A stretch of 64,000 nucleotides of DNA from Desulfobacterales bacterium. GTDB lineage: Bacteria; Desulfobacterota; Desulfobacteria; Desulfobacterales; JALSRD01. Where the stretch lies: contig JALSRD010000023.1 of the NCBI GenBank assembly GCA_026984935.1, positions 1 through 64,000 of the forward strand. The letters are read 5' to 3'. Of this stretch, positions 17,176 through 26,195 are shown one piece after another; the stretch's first letter is position 1, and each line of letters begins with the position of its first letter. Position numbers and translations under genes: made by a program. Below the pieces are notes generated by a model that was given only the letters and a program-made list of their open reading frames with translations, ran no database searches and was not told the origin of the DNA.

Positions 17176-17426
17176 AGTCCCAGGGCCTCCCGGATCTCTT
17201 TTTCCTTGAACCCCACGATCACCTTATCGCCGATGATGATCGTCGGAAAGGAACATTTGGGGTTGAATTTTTTCACATCGGCCAGGATGGCGGCGCGTTC
17301 CGCCCCCTCCAGCAGGTCCACGTCGACAAAATCGTACTGGATGGTGCAGTCCGCCAGCATCTTTTTGGTCGACTTACAGTGGCTGCAGGTACTCAATGAA
17401 AATATTTTTACAGGTTTATCGTCCAT
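17172..17426 (-). CDS. glutaredoxin-like protein (FTR partner)
   Basis: This 84-residue thioredoxin-fold protein has a CSHC redox motif (residues ~14-17) and the cis-Pro region SFPTIIIGDKVIVGF. It belongs to the glutaredoxin/NrdH-like group. The next gene encodes the FTR catalytic subunit with a four-base overlap, so a ferredoxin to FTR to glutaredoxin thiol relay is likely. The pair is bracketed by two direct repeats of about 190 bases. Confidence 0.9.
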   Translation of the reverse strand: MDDKPVKIFSLSTCSHCKSTKKMLADCTIQYDFVDVDLLEGAERAAILADVKKFNPKCSFPTIIIGDKVIVGFKEKEIREALGL

Positions 17427-17487
17427 AGAACGTATCCTTTCGCTGCAGAACTCTTACGTTGAAATCACAGGGCCGTCCAGCATTGAT

Positions 17488-17680
17488 GATTTCGTCAAAA
17501 ACCCGGGCTTCCCGCTTGCGAAAAGCCCTTTCGGGAGCTGTGGACCGTTGCGCCAAATCCCGAAAACGTTGTCGCTTTTTTCCTCGAACAGCCTGGGATA
17601 GTTAACGCTTGACGATGCCCCGCTTTCGAAGAAAAGTTTAGAAAATCCGCTCGAAACCGACTTTTCACCAGTCCGTCATC
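17488..17680. repeat. ~190 bp direct repeat, copy B
   Basis: This is the second copy of the repeat at 16650-16840, same orientation, starting about 60 bases upstream of the glutaredoxin-like gene. Differences are spread along the copy rather than clustered. Neither copy has a clear ORF. The rest of the 523-base spacer (17427-17949) contains the cooS promoter region at its right end and otherwise no recognised feature. Confidence 0.75.
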
Positions 17681-17830
17681 ATTGCAAACGGCTGTAAAAG
17701 CCGGCGGCAGATCGGGCGGCGTCTGGAAAGATGGCGGAAGATCCGCATGGCGGCCCCTGTTGCCGTCGGAACATGGTCGCCAGAGTAATATAAGGTGTGC
17801 CATTATTCAATTAAAAAATTCAACAGGCCC

Positions 17831-17859
17831 TTGACAGGTTTTCGAATTTATCATAAAAG
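17831..17859 (+). promoter_or_regulatory. candidate sigma-70-like promoter of cooS
   Basis: A perfect TTGACA (17831-17836) is followed by a 17-base spacer and TAAAAG (17854-17859, four of six matches to TATAAT), about 90 bases upstream of the cooS ATG. It lies in an AT-rich spacer. The region between it and the gene is short of features. Confidence 0.4.
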
Positions 17860-17949
17860 TAACAGTAACGATTATCAATAGCGAATCGGCCCTGCATCCG
17901 CAAGCCAGAATTTTGGTTACCCCACAATTTTTCCACGAAGGGAGAAAAC

Positions 17950-19947
17950 ATGGCAGACAAGAAGATCGACATCAAAAAGAAGGTTAAAAAGGAAGTGGAT
18001 GTCCGCGACCTGACCATCTGTGACGCCACCCAGCAAATGCTTTTAAAGGCCCGCAAAGACGGCGTCGAAACCGCCTTTGACCGTGCGCTGGACATGAAAC
18101 CCTGCCCCATCGGATCCCAGTCGGCCTGCTGCAAGAACTGTTCCATGGGCCCCTGCCGCCTCAACGCCAAAGACCCCTACGCCAAGGTGGGCGTCTGCGG
18201 CGCCACCGTGGACACCATCCAGTCACGCAACTTCGCCCGCATGGTAGCAACCGGTGCCGCGGCCCATACCGATCACGGCATGGCCATGCTGGAACTGTTC
18301 CGTGAAGTGGTGCGCGGCAACATCGCCGATTACAAGATCCAGGACACCCGCAAACTGGAAGAGGTCGCGCAGAGCATCGGCATCGAAACCGTCGGCCGCA
18401 GCGTGGAGGACATCGCCACCGATCTTTACGAACAGCTGGAAGCCACCTACACCCAGATCGAAGGCGAAATCCCCTTTGCCAAGCGTGTGCCGCCCAAAAC
18501 CCTGGAGACCTGGCGCAAATACGGCCTGGTGCCGCGCGGCGCCATGATCGAGGTCATGGAGCTTTTGCACCGTACGCACATCGGTGTCGACCAGCACTAC
18601 GACAACATCACCAAACAGTCCAGCCGTTGTGCGCTGTCCGACGGCTGGGGCGGCTCCATGGTGGCCACCGAGATCGGTGACATCCTCTTCGGCACGCCCA
18701 CGCCGGTGGCCGTGGACGTCAACATGGGGGTATTGAAGGAAGACGAAGTGAATGTGATCGTACACGGCCACGAGCCCAACATGTTCGAGTCCATGGTATC
18801 GTCGGTCAACGATCCGGAACTGATCAAGGCCGCCCAGGCCGCCGGCGCCAAGGGCATCAACCTGGTGGGCATGTGCTGCTCGGGCGCCGAGATGATGTCG
18901 CGCCACGGCGTGCCGCATGCCGGCAACTTCATGTCCACCGAGGCCGTGCTGGCCACCGGTGCCGTGGATGCCATGTGCGTCGACATCCAGTGCATCAAGC
19001 AGGGTCTGGCCACGGCGGCCGAGTGCTACAAGACCAAATTCATCACCACCAACCGGCGGGCGCATATCGAGGGCGCTACGCACATCGAGTTTGACGACCA
19101 CGAACCGCGCGCCTGCACCGACGAGATCGTTATCCAGGCCATCGGACGCTTTAAGAACCGCAGCCTGCCCATCGAGATCCCCAAGATCACCAACCCGGGC
19201 ATCCACGGGTTTTCGCACGAGTACATCAACTACATGCTGGGCGGGACCTTCCGGGCCTCCTACACGCCGCTCAACGACAACATCATCAACGGCCGCATCC
19301 GCGGTGTGGCCGGTGTCGTGGGCTGCACCAATCCGCGCGTCAAGCAGGACTGGGTGCACGTGGAACTGGTCAAGGAGCTGATCAAAAACGACGTGCTGGT
19401 ACTGCAGACCGGCTGCGCCCAGATCGCCCTGGCCAAGGCCGGGCTGTATACGCCCGAAGCCGCGCATCTCGCCGGCCCCGGCCTCAAGGAGGTCTGCGAA
19501 ACCGTGGGCATGCCGCCGGTGCTGGGCATCGGATCCTGCGTGGACAACAGCCGCATCCTGATCGCGGCCTCCGAGATGGTCAAGATCGGCGGTTTGGGCG
19601 ACAGCATCGCCGACCTGCCGGCCGCCGGGGCGGCCCCCGAGTGGATGAGCGAAAAGGCCATCAGCATCGGCCAGTACTTCGTGGCCTCGGGGGTGTACAC
19701 CGTTTTCGGTGTCACCTTCCCGACCATGGAAGGCACCAAGTTCCAGAAGCTGCTCTTCGACGGACTGGAATCCACCTACGGCTTGGGCAAGTGGGATTTT
19801 GTCGCCGATCCTTACGAGATGGCACAAAAAATGATCGCCCACATCGACAAGAAACGCAAGGCCCTGGGCATCGACAAGGCCCGTGAGCGCGTCCTCATGG
19901 ATATGGACAGCCGCCGCGAAATGGAAGCCAAGTACCAGGCCATGTAA
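17950..19947 (+). CDS. cooS: anaerobic Ni carbon monoxide dehydrogenase, catalytic subunit
   Basis: This 665-residue enzyme interconverts CO and CO2 (CO + H2O to CO2 + 2H+ + 2e-). The N-terminal cluster ligands are in CCKNCSMGPCRL; the C-cluster region includes His in VHGHEPN, MCCSGAEM, the GCTNPR and TGCAQ motifs, and IGSCVDNSRI. The length is close to that of CooS proteins that act in CO oxidation or with acetyl-CoA synthase. No cooC (Ni-insertion ATPase), cooF or acs gene is adjacent, so its electron partner must be elsewhere in the genome. ATG is preceded by GAAGGGAG. A perfect-stem terminator follows it. Confidence 0.97.
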   Translation: MADKKIDIKKKVKKEVDVRDLTICDATQQMLLKARKDGVETAFDRALDMKPCPIGSQSACCKNCSMGPCRLNAKDPYAKVGVCGATVDTIQSRNFARMVATGAAAHTDHGMAMLELFREVVRGNIADYKIQDTRKLEEVAQSIGIETVGRSVEDIATDLYEQLEATYTQIEGEIPFAKRVPPKTLETWRKYGLVPRGAMIEVMELLHRTHIGVDQHYDNITKQSSRCALSDGWGGSMVATEIGDILFGTPTPVAVDVNMGVLKEDEVNVIVHGHEPNMFESMVSSVNDPELIKAAQAAGAKGINLVGMCCSGAEMMSRHGVPHAGNFMSTEAVLATGAVDAMCVDIQCIKQGLATAAECYKTKFITTNRRAHIEGATHIEFDDHEPRACTDEIVIQAIGRFKNRSLPIEIPKITNPGIHGFSHEYINYMLGGTFRASYTPLNDNIINGRIRGVAGVVGCTNPRVKQDWVHVELVKELIKNDVLVLQTGCAQIALAKAGLYTPEAAHLAGPGLKEVCETVGMPPVLGIGSCVDNSRILIAASEMVKIGGLGDSIADLPAAGAAPEWMSEKAISIGQYFVASGVYTVFGVTFPTMEGTKFQKLLFDGLESTYGLGKWDFVADPYEMAQKMIAHIDKKRKALGIDKARERVLMDMDSRREMEAKYQAM

Positions 19948-19981
19948 GCCGCCGGCACACAACAGCTGGCAACGAAGGGCT

Positions 19982-20014
19982 AAAAAGGGGCACCTGCCGA
20001 AGGTGCCCCTTTTT
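19982..20014. terminator. intrinsic terminator after cooS, probably bidirectional
   Basis: A perfect 14-pair stem (AAAAAGGGGCACCT with AGGTGCCCCTTTTT) and a five-base loop end in T5 on + and, being flanked by A on the left, in T on - too. It lies between convergent cooS and sfsA. Confidence 0.9.
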
Positions 20015-20219
20015 GTCTTGAAAGAGAAAGATGGGCGAAAAGTTTACCCGGAAAAGCCCCGCCGACGCGCGTTTTTGAAAAAACAGCCGGACAATCGGTA
20101 TCCTGCGCCCGAAGACTCCGACACGCAGGTCCGCAGGCCGCATTGCGGGCCCCTGGAACCGTCTTTTGCTAAAAACGGCCGCTGTTGACCAAGCGCCGCC
20201 TTACACTGCGCGTGCCGCG

Positions 20220-20954
20220 TCAGAGCTCCACCGGCACGTGGCACCTGAGGGCAATTCTTTCCAGATCGACCGCCACGTCGTAGACCAGCATCTCCACGCC
20301 CTGCCCGATGACCTGCCGCAGTTTTTGACCGTAGGCCGCGTCGATATGGTCGGCAGGCCGAAAAACCGCCGCATCCATGCGCTGGATCAGGTAAAACATG
20401 ACACAGCGGCTGCCGCTGGCGGCCAGCGCCTGCAGCTCTTGGAGGTGTTTCAGCCCGCGGGTGGTCACGGCGTCGGGAAAACAGGCCACCCGGTCCTCAA
20501 CCAGGGTGCAGTTTTTGATTTCGACAAAACAGTCGCGCCGCCCTTCCGCCGTCAGCTTCAGGTCCAGGCGCGTGTGGCGGCTGGTTTTGACTTCCGGCCG
20601 CACAACCGTGTAGCCGCCCAGTTCCGGCACCTTCCCGCAGCTGACAGCGGTATGCACCAGCCGGTTGGGGACCTGGGTATTGACCCCTACCAGTGAAGTC
20701 GGCATTGCGATCATCTGCCAAGTGTACTTCAGTTTGCGCCGCGGGTCATCATGGCGGGACAAATAGACCGGCCGGCCCGCCTCGGCACAGGCCTGCATGC
20801 TGCCGGAATTGGGACAGTGGGACGTTACCCGCTCGCCGCTTTCCAGCTGCACTTCGGCCATGAACCGCTTGTAGCGCCTGAGCAGCGTGCCGCACACCAG
20901 CGGCGGCCACATCAGGCCCCCCGACACCTTATCGATTTCAAAAGGCTGTGCCAT
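20220..20954 (-). CDS. sfsA: SfsA-family DNA-binding protein
   Basis: This 244-residue protein is recognisable as SfsA (sugar fermentation stimulation protein family): RYKRFMAEVQLESGE, HCPNSGSM, PNRLVHTAV, then VEIKNCTL and FPDAVTTRGLKHLQEL. The fold has an OB-like N-terminal half and a nuclease-like C-terminal half (Asp/Glu in YTVVRPEVKT...FVEIKN). The physiological role is not settled in the family. It lies alone between convergent cooS and divergent serA. Confidence 0.93.
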   Translation of the reverse strand: MAQPFEIDKVSGGLMWPPLVCGTLLRRYKRFMAEVQLESGERVTSHCPNSGSMQACAEAGRPVYLSRHDDPRRKLKYTWQMIAMPTSLVGVNTQVPNRLVHTAVSCGKVPELGGYTVVRPEVKTSRHTRLDLKLTAEGRRDCFVEIKNCTLVEDRVACFPDAVTTRGLKHLQELQALAASGSRCVMFYLIQRMDAAVFRPADHIDAAYGQKLRQVIGQGVEMLVYDVAVDLERIALRCHVPVEL

Positions 20955-21231
20955 GCAAAGAGGCCTCCTTCCACAGGCAAAAGGTTTTGCTGTGTGCCTG
21001 TCGACGATCCTTACCCTTTACACCCGCTGGGGTCAATGGGAAACCCGGCGCTGCACCCGCCGGCCGCAGGCCATGCGGGCTTTCTGCTTGACAATCGCCC
21101 GCGAATCGGTAAATTACGAGAAATAAAAGCCGTATACGGTATTGCTTTTTTCGCTAAAGCATCTTTTGCGGCCGCAACCCGGCCGCCGCAGGATGCCGCA
21201 GACAGCCGGACAGACACAAGGAGGGCGCAAG

Positions 21232-22812
21232 GTGAAGGTTTTGATCAGCGACAATCTGGGTGAAATCGGGATTCACATGCTCCAGCGGGAAGAGGGTCTT
21301 GACGCTGACATCCGAACCGGCCTTGCACCTGAAGAGTTAAAATCGGTGATCGGCGATTACGACGCGCTGATCATCCGCTCGGCGACCCGGGTGGACGAAG
21401 ACCTGCTGCAGGCCGCCGGCAGGCTCAAGGTGATCGGCCGGGCCGGCATCGGGCTCGATAATGTGGACATACCGGCAGCCACCAAACGGGGCATTGTGGT
21501 CATGAACACTCCCGGCGGCAACGTGGTGACCACCGCCGAGCACACCATTGCCATGATGATGGCGCTCACGCGCAACATCCCCCAGGGCACGGCGACCCTG
21601 AAGGCCGGCAAATGGGAAAAAAAGAAGCTGCAGGGCCGTGAACTGTTCAACAAGGTCCTGGGGGTCATCGGTTTCGGCAAGATCGGATCCATCGTGGCCG
21701 ACCGCGCCCGGGGCCTGAAAATGCAGGTTCTCGTGCACGACCCCTTTGTCAATCCCGAGCAGATCGAAAAGGCGGGTTTCAAAAGCGTCGACATGCGCGA
21801 ACTCCTCCAACAGGCGGATTACATCACCGTCCATGTACCCAAACTCAAGGAAACCACCGGTATCCTGGGCCGGGAGGCTTTTGAGCACGTCAAGAAGGGT
21901 GTCATGGTGCTCAACTGTGCCCGCGGCGGCATCGTGGACGAAAGCGCGCTTTACGACGCCATCGTTTCCGGCAAGGTGGCCGGCGCCGCGCTGGATGTCT
22001 TTGAAACCGAACCGCCGGGACAGTGTCCGTTGCTGAAACTCGACCAGGTCATCGGCACGCCCCATCTGGGGGCCTCCACCCGCGAAGCCCAGGCCAACGT
22101 GGCGGCCGCGGTGGCTGAACAGGTGATCGCCTTTTTGAAGCACGGAACCATCATCAACGCCGTCAACGTTCCCTCGGTGACCGGTGAACTGCTGGAACAG
22201 CTCAGCCCATTTTTGACCTGCGGCGATCAAATCGGCTCCCTGCAGGCCCAGCTCATCAGCGGCGCGCTGAAAGCCGTCAGCATCGAGTACGCCGGCGATT
22301 TTCAGGGACTCGACCTGGAACCCGTGTCCACCGCCGTTTTAAAGGGACTTCTGGCACCGGTGGTCAAGGACGATGTCAACTTCGTCAATGCGCACGTTCT
22401 GGCGAAAGAGCGCGGCATCAAGGTCAGCGAAACGGTCAGCAGCGAATCCGAAGATTACCTGAACCTGATCCGGGTCAGCGTGGAGACCACCGAGATGACC
22501 AACTCGGTGGCCGGCACCATTTTCGGCAAAAACAGCCCGCGTATCGTCAAAATCAACACCTTCCGGCTGGAAATGATCCCCAGCGGACATCTGGCCCTGA
22601 TCCACAACATCGACCGGCCCGGGTCCATCGGCCAGATCGGCACCACCCTGGGCAAGCACGGCATCAACATCGGCAAAATGCAGGTCGGCCAGGAGGAAGA
22701 GGGCGACCGCAACATTATCTTTCTGAGCACCGACACGCCCATTCCGCCGGAGGTGATCGAGGAGCTGCGGCAGCTTTCGCTGGTGAAAACAGTGACGCCG
22801 CTCGAGTTTTAG
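21232..22812 (+). CDS. serA: D-3-phosphoglycerate dehydrogenase
   Basis: This 526-residue enzyme starts serine biosynthesis by oxidising 3-phosphoglycerate with NAD. The NAD-binding GFGKIG motif (GVIGFGKIGSIVADRA), the catalytic Arg/His region (CARGGIVDE, GTPHLGASTREAQANVA), a C-terminal substrate-binding domain and an ACT-type regulatory domain (IDRPGSIGQIGTTLGKHGIN) follow in order. This is the long SerA form. GTG at 21232 is chosen because AGGAGGG is eight bases upstream; longer open frames upstream have no such site. Confidence 0.96.
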   Translation: MKVLISDNLGEIGIHMLQREEGLDADIRTGLAPEELKSVIGDYDALIIRSATRVDEDLLQAAGRLKVIGRAGIGLDNVDIPAATKRGIVVMNTPGGNVVTTAEHTIAMMMALTRNIPQGTATLKAGKWEKKKLQGRELFNKVLGVIGFGKIGSIVADRARGLKMQVLVHDPFVNPEQIEKAGFKSVDMRELLQQADYITVHVPKLKETTGILGREAFEHVKKGVMVLNCARGGIVDESALYDAIVSGKVAGAALDVFETEPPGQCPLLKLDQVIGTPHLGASTREAQANVAAAVAEQVIAFLKHGTIINAVNVPSVTGELLEQLSPFLTCGDQIGSLQAQLISGALKAVSIEYAGDFQGLDLEPVSTAVLKGLLAPVVKDDVNFVNAHVLAKERGIKVSETVSSESEDYLNLIRVSVETTEMTNSVAGTIFGKNSPRIVKINTFRLEMIPSGHLALIHNIDRPGSIGQIGTTLGKHGINIGKMQVGQEEEGDRNIIFLSTDTPIPPEVIEELRQLSLVKTVTPLEF

Positions 22813-23105
22813 CACCTTGGTTTTGCAGACGTCGCGTTTGCCGCATGTACAAAATACAGCATGCAGCTGTGGCGGGCTGCCCAAATGGCTTGCAACGCGC
22901 CGGATGCTGCAGAATCGGCGCTCCCGGCAGGCGGGACGTCGCTGCAAGCGAAGCCCGAAGGGCAAACAATTTTGGAGCAAAAGCGGAAGTGTTTCGAATA
23001 TACCCATCGAGCAAAAAACACCGGCTTTAATGCAAAGCTAATAAAATAAATTGTCTGTGCAGGATTCAGGCGGCAATCCGGCGCATAACATGCAGGAGAA
23101 TACAG
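22813..23105. other. spacer between serA and the DUF1844 gene
   Basis: This stretch of 293 bases holds no gene. Its right end, 23049-23104, is AT-rich and contains the third leader repeat and the ribosome binding site of the next gene. The rest (22813-23020) shows no recognisable element, only short GC-rich inverted stretches. Confidence 0.5.
23049..23070 (+). repeat. leader repeat, copy 3 of 3
   Basis: The core is GTCTGTGCAGGATTCAGG preceded by AAATT, identical over 18 bases to the copy at 162-179. It is followed after 14 bases by ATAACATG and an AGGAGA ribosome binding site of the DUF1844 gene. See copies 1 and 2. Confidence 0.65.
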
Positions 23106-23534
23106 ATGGAAGAAGAAAAAAAAGATTTTACGGTCAAGGATCGACGTGCCTTTTCCGAAGAAGGTCGGCCCACCCGGGAGAAATCTGAGGCTGAAAAGCC
23201 AGAAACCGCGGCCGCCGAAAAAGAAAAAAAAGACCAGCGGAAAGCAGACGCCCAGCCCCAGGCCTCCGGGGACACAAAAACTTCGCCCCTGCCCGAGGTC
23301 AACTTTGCCACCTTCATCTTTTCGCTGAATTCATCCGCCCTGCTGCATTTGGGCGTCATCGGCGATCCCACCACCGGGAAACGCGCCAAAAACCTGCCGC
23401 TGGCCAAGCAGACCATCGACATCCTCGGCATGCTGGAGGAAAAAACCAGGGGCAACCTGACAGATGAGGAAAGCGCCATGCTGACCAACATTCTCTACGA
23501 CCTGAGGATTATTTACGTACGCGAAACCAGTTGA
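23106..23534 (+). CDS. DUF1844 family protein
   Basis: This 142-residue protein has a long charged N-terminal tail (residues 1-60, many Lys and Glu) and a C-terminal DUF1844 domain with the conserved VNFATFIFSLNSSALLHLG and LPLAKQTIDILGMLEEKT blocks. DUF1844 proteins are small cytoplasmic proteins of unknown function, widespread in Desulfobacterota. The start follows AGGAGA. It is next to an HtrA protease gene 58 bases downstream. Its leader carries the third copy of the leader repeat. Confidence 0.88.
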   Translation: MEEEKKDFTVKDRRAFSEEGRPTREKSEAEKPETAAAEKEKKDQRKADAQPQASGDTKTSPLPEVNFATFIFSLNSSALLHLGVIGDPTTGKRAKNLPLAKQTIDILGMLEEKTRGNLTDEESAMLTNILYDLRIIYVRETS

Positions 23535-23592
23535 TCGCCTGCGACATTGCACAGCCACCGGGCCATCACCCAACGAAGGGAAAACCACTCAA

Positions 23593-25065
23593 ATGCAACT
23601 TGCCAACCAACGCTTACGTGTTCAGAAACCGGTGGCGTTCCGGCGGGCGCTTGCCATACCGCCGGCAGCTTTTCTGGCGGTATTTTTCACCCTCGCCGCC
23701 TCCGGACCGCTGCAGGCCAAAACCATGCCGGCCCTGGCCCCACCGGCCAGCTTCAGCGAGCTTGCCGCACGGGTCAGCCCGGCGGTCGTCAATATCAGCA
23801 CCGTCAAAACCATCAAGGGCGGCGGCCGCGTGTTCCGGCACTTCAAACGCAACCCCTTCGGCAACGACGACGGGATGGACGATTTCTTCCGGCGCTTTTT
23901 CGGTGAGAATCCCCATCGCAAATTCAAACAGCGCAGCCTGGGCTCCGGCTTTATCATCGACAGCCAGGGGTATATCGTCACCAACAACCACGTCGTGGAG
24001 GATGCGGACAAAATCAAGGTCATCCTCAAGGACGAAAAGGAGTTTGACGCCAAGATCGTGGGCCGCGATGCCAACACAGACATCGCCCTGATCAAGATCA
24101 AACCCGGGGAGGAAAAACTCCCCGTGGTCAAACTGGGCGACTCGGATGCCATCAAAGTCGGGCAGTGGGTGGTGGCCATCGGCAACCCCTTTGGCCTCGA
24201 CCATACCGTCACGGCGGGCATCGTTTCCGCCAAGGGCCGTGTGATCGGATCCGGCCCTTACGATGACTTCATTCAGACCGACGCCTCCATCAACCCGGGA
24301 AACAGCGGCGGCCCGCTTTTGAACATGCAGGGTAAAGTCATCGGCATCAATACGGCCATCATCGCCAGCGGACAGGGCATCGGTTTTGCCATACCCATCA
24401 ATCTGGCACGGCCGATTATCGGGCAGCTCAAACGCAGCGGTGAAGTGGTACGCGGCTGGCTGGGTGTAACCATCAAAGATCTGCCGAAAGACCTGGCCGA
24501 GTATCTCGGCATCAAAGACCGCAAAGGCGCCCTGGTGATCGACGTGGTCGCCGGCGACCCCGCCGACAAAGCGGGCATCCGTTCCAGGGACGTGATCGTC
24601 GAAGTCAACGGCAGAAAGATAAAAAACAGCCACGATCTGACCACCGTTATTGCCGCCATCGGTGTGGGACAGCACGCCAAGGTGGGCATCATCCGCGACG
24701 GGCACCGGAAAGAGGTTGACGTCAAAATCGGAAAACGTCCGGACACGCGTAAGCTGGCCAAAAACCGCCGGCCGCATCAGCAGGAAGAACTCGGCATCCG
24801 CGTGACAGACATCACGCCGGAAACGGCCGACCGGCTGAATCTGCCGGATGCCAAGGGCGTTATGGTCAGCGCCGTCGAACCGGACAGCAAGGGAGATCAG
24901 GCCGGTGTGCAGCGCGGGGATGTGATCAAGGAGATCAACCACCGCACGGTTGCCGGCGTTGCCGATTACAGCCGCATCCTGGGCAACATCAAGAGCGGGG
25001 CTACGGTGCACCTGTTCATCTGGCGGGCCAAAGCCGGGTTTCTGGTGCTCAAGCTGGAAAAGTAA
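23593..25065 (+). CDS. degP: HtrA-family periplasmic serine protease (DegP/DegQ-like)
   Basis: This 490-residue protease/chaperone has a long N-terminal signal segment (to about residue 43) and then the trypsin-like core. The catalytic His is in VTNNHVVED, Asp in DANTDIALIKI and Ser in INPGNSGGPLLN. Two PDZ domains follow (about 295-385 and 395-490; GWLGVTIKDLPKDLAEYLGI and LGIRVTDITPETADRLN). It degrades or refolds damaged periplasmic proteins. Two PDZ domains and the linker fit DegP/DegQ rather than DegS. It is probably co-transcribed with the DUF1844 gene. Confidence 0.95.
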   Translation: MQLANQRLRVQKPVAFRRALAIPPAAFLAVFFTLAASGPLQAKTMPALAPPASFSELAARVSPAVVNISTVKTIKGGGRVFRHFKRNPFGNDDGMDDFFRRFFGENPHRKFKQRSLGSGFIIDSQGYIVTNNHVVEDADKIKVILKDEKEFDAKIVGRDANTDIALIKIKPGEEKLPVVKLGDSDAIKVGQWVVAIGNPFGLDHTVTAGIVSAKGRVIGSGPYDDFIQTDASINPGNSGGPLLNMQGKVIGINTAIIASGQGIGFAIPINLARPIIGQLKRSGEVVRGWLGVTIKDLPKDLAEYLGIKDRKGALVIDVVAGDPADKAGIRSRDVIVEVNGRKIKNSHDLTTVIAAIGVGQHAKVGIIRDGHRKEVDVKIGKRPDTRKLAKNRRPHQQEELGIRVTDITPETADRLNLPDAKGVMVSAVEPDSKGDQAGVQRGDVIKEINHRTVAGVADYSRILGNIKSGATVHLFIWRAKAGFLVLKLEK

Positions 25066-25141
25066 TGCGCCGACACCGGGTAAACGGGACGAGCGCACGG
25101 CGGATGTCGCATCTCACCCGTGCCCAACGCCGCCGATAGCC

Positions 25142-25996
25142 ATGAACCACCCGACCCTGAAAATCCTGGCGCCGGCCAAGGTCAACCTGTTCCTGCAGGT
25201 CACCGCCAAGCGGTCCGACGGTTATCATACGCTCAACACCTTGATGTGTTGCGTGGGCCTTAGCGATGTGCTCACCTTGCGGATCGCCGGCGCGGGAATC
25301 CGCATACACTGTTCCCATCCACAGGTGCCCGAAAATCACACCAACCTGGCCCACCGGGCAGCGGAGCTGTTTTTCACGGCACAAAACCGCCCCGGCGGTG
25401 TTCACATTCACCTTCGCAAAAACATTCCGGTGGCCGCCGGTCTGGGCGGCGGCAGCAGTGACGCCGCCGCCGTGCTGCTGGCCCTGAACCGCCACTTCCG
25501 GTATCCGCTTGCACCCCATGAACTGATGGCCATGGGGCAGCGCATCGGCGCGGATGTTCCCTTTCTGATCCACAGAAAACCAGCCATTGCCACCGGCATC
25601 GGGGAACGCCTGGCCGCTTTCGACGGTCTGGCCCCCCTGCCTGTCCTGCTGATCTATCCCCGCGTGCAGGTGTCAACGGCGTGGGTCTACGAAAATCTCA
25701 ATTTAGGATTGACAAAGCACAAAAAAAAACTTAAATATCGTCTCTTTAAGGGTACGCCCGAACAAATCGGGGCGGGGTTGCGCAATGATCTTGAAGAAGT
25801 GACGCAATCCCGGTTCCCGGTGATTCGGACCGTCAAAACGGCCCTGATGCAGGCGGGTGCGCTGGGGGCCCTGATGTCCGGCAGCGGTTCGACGGTTTTC
25901 GGCGTTTTCGCTGACCGCGCAGCGGCCGGGCGTGCTGCGAGTGAAATTCGCCGCGGCCACCGCTGGGAAGTGCACCTGACACGGCTGGTCGTGTAA
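25142..25996 (+). CDS. ispE: 4-diphosphocytidyl-2-C-methyl-D-erythritol kinase
   Basis: This 284-residue GHMP kinase phosphorylates CDP-methylerythritol in the MEP isoprenoid pathway. The family glycine-rich ATP site [16 protein letters not shown], the N-terminal [11 protein letters not shown] and the C-terminal [10 protein letters not shown] are all present. ATG 25142 is the first good start and gives the usual length; a longer frame upstream overlaps degP and is rejected. It is followed by tRNA-Gln and prs, an arrangement seen in many Desulfobacterota. Confidence 0.97.
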   Translation: MNHPTLKILAPAKVNLFLQVTAKRSDGYHTLNTLMCCVGLSDVLTLRIAGAGIRIHCSHPQVPENHTNLAHRAAELFFTAQNRPGGVHIHLRKNIPVAAGLGGGSSDAAAVLLALNRHFRYPLAPHELMAMGQRIGADVPFLIHRKPAIATGIGERLAAFDGLAPLPVLLIYPRVQVSTAWVYENLNLGLTKHKKKLKYRLFKGTPEQIGAGLRNDLEEVTQSRFPVIRTVKTALMQAGALGALMSGSGSTVFGVFADRAAAGRAASEIRRGHRWEVHLTRLVV

Positions 25997-26062
25997 GCCG
26001 GGCTTTTCGGCACACCCGGATTTATTGCATCCCTGGATGCGCATGTGGGGGCGATCTTACAA

Positions 26063-26137
26063 TGGGGCGTCGTCAAGCGGTAAGACACAGGATTTTGGTT
26101 CCTGCATTCGGAGGTTCGAATCCTCCCGCCCCAGCCA
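26063..26137 (+). tRNA. tRNA-Gln (TTG anticodon)
   Basis: A 75-base cloverleaf including an encoded CCA. The acceptor stem pairs TGGGGCG with CGCCCCA. The anticodon stem CAGGA/TCCTG holds the loop TTTTGGT with anticodon TTG (26095-26097), read as glutamine. The T arm GGAGGTTCGAATCCTCC is intact. It sits between ispE and prs. Confidence 0.97.
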
Positions 26138-26195
26138 TACACCGTTGTACGAAAATCGATTTTTACCGGACCGCGCCAGCCGGCAGGAGGTATGC

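Noticed and set aside
17866-17885. AT-rich GATTATCAATA resembling a Fur half-site before cooS
   Set aside because: Only one arm matches and no dyad is formed.
18223-19962. 579-residue open frame on - inside cooS
   Set aside because: Antisense shadow of a GC-rich coding region; low-complexity His/Gly/Asp composition and no family resemblance.
26058-26063. TACAAT as -10 box of tRNA-Gln
   Set aside because: It overlaps the first base of the mature tRNA, so it cannot be its promoter.
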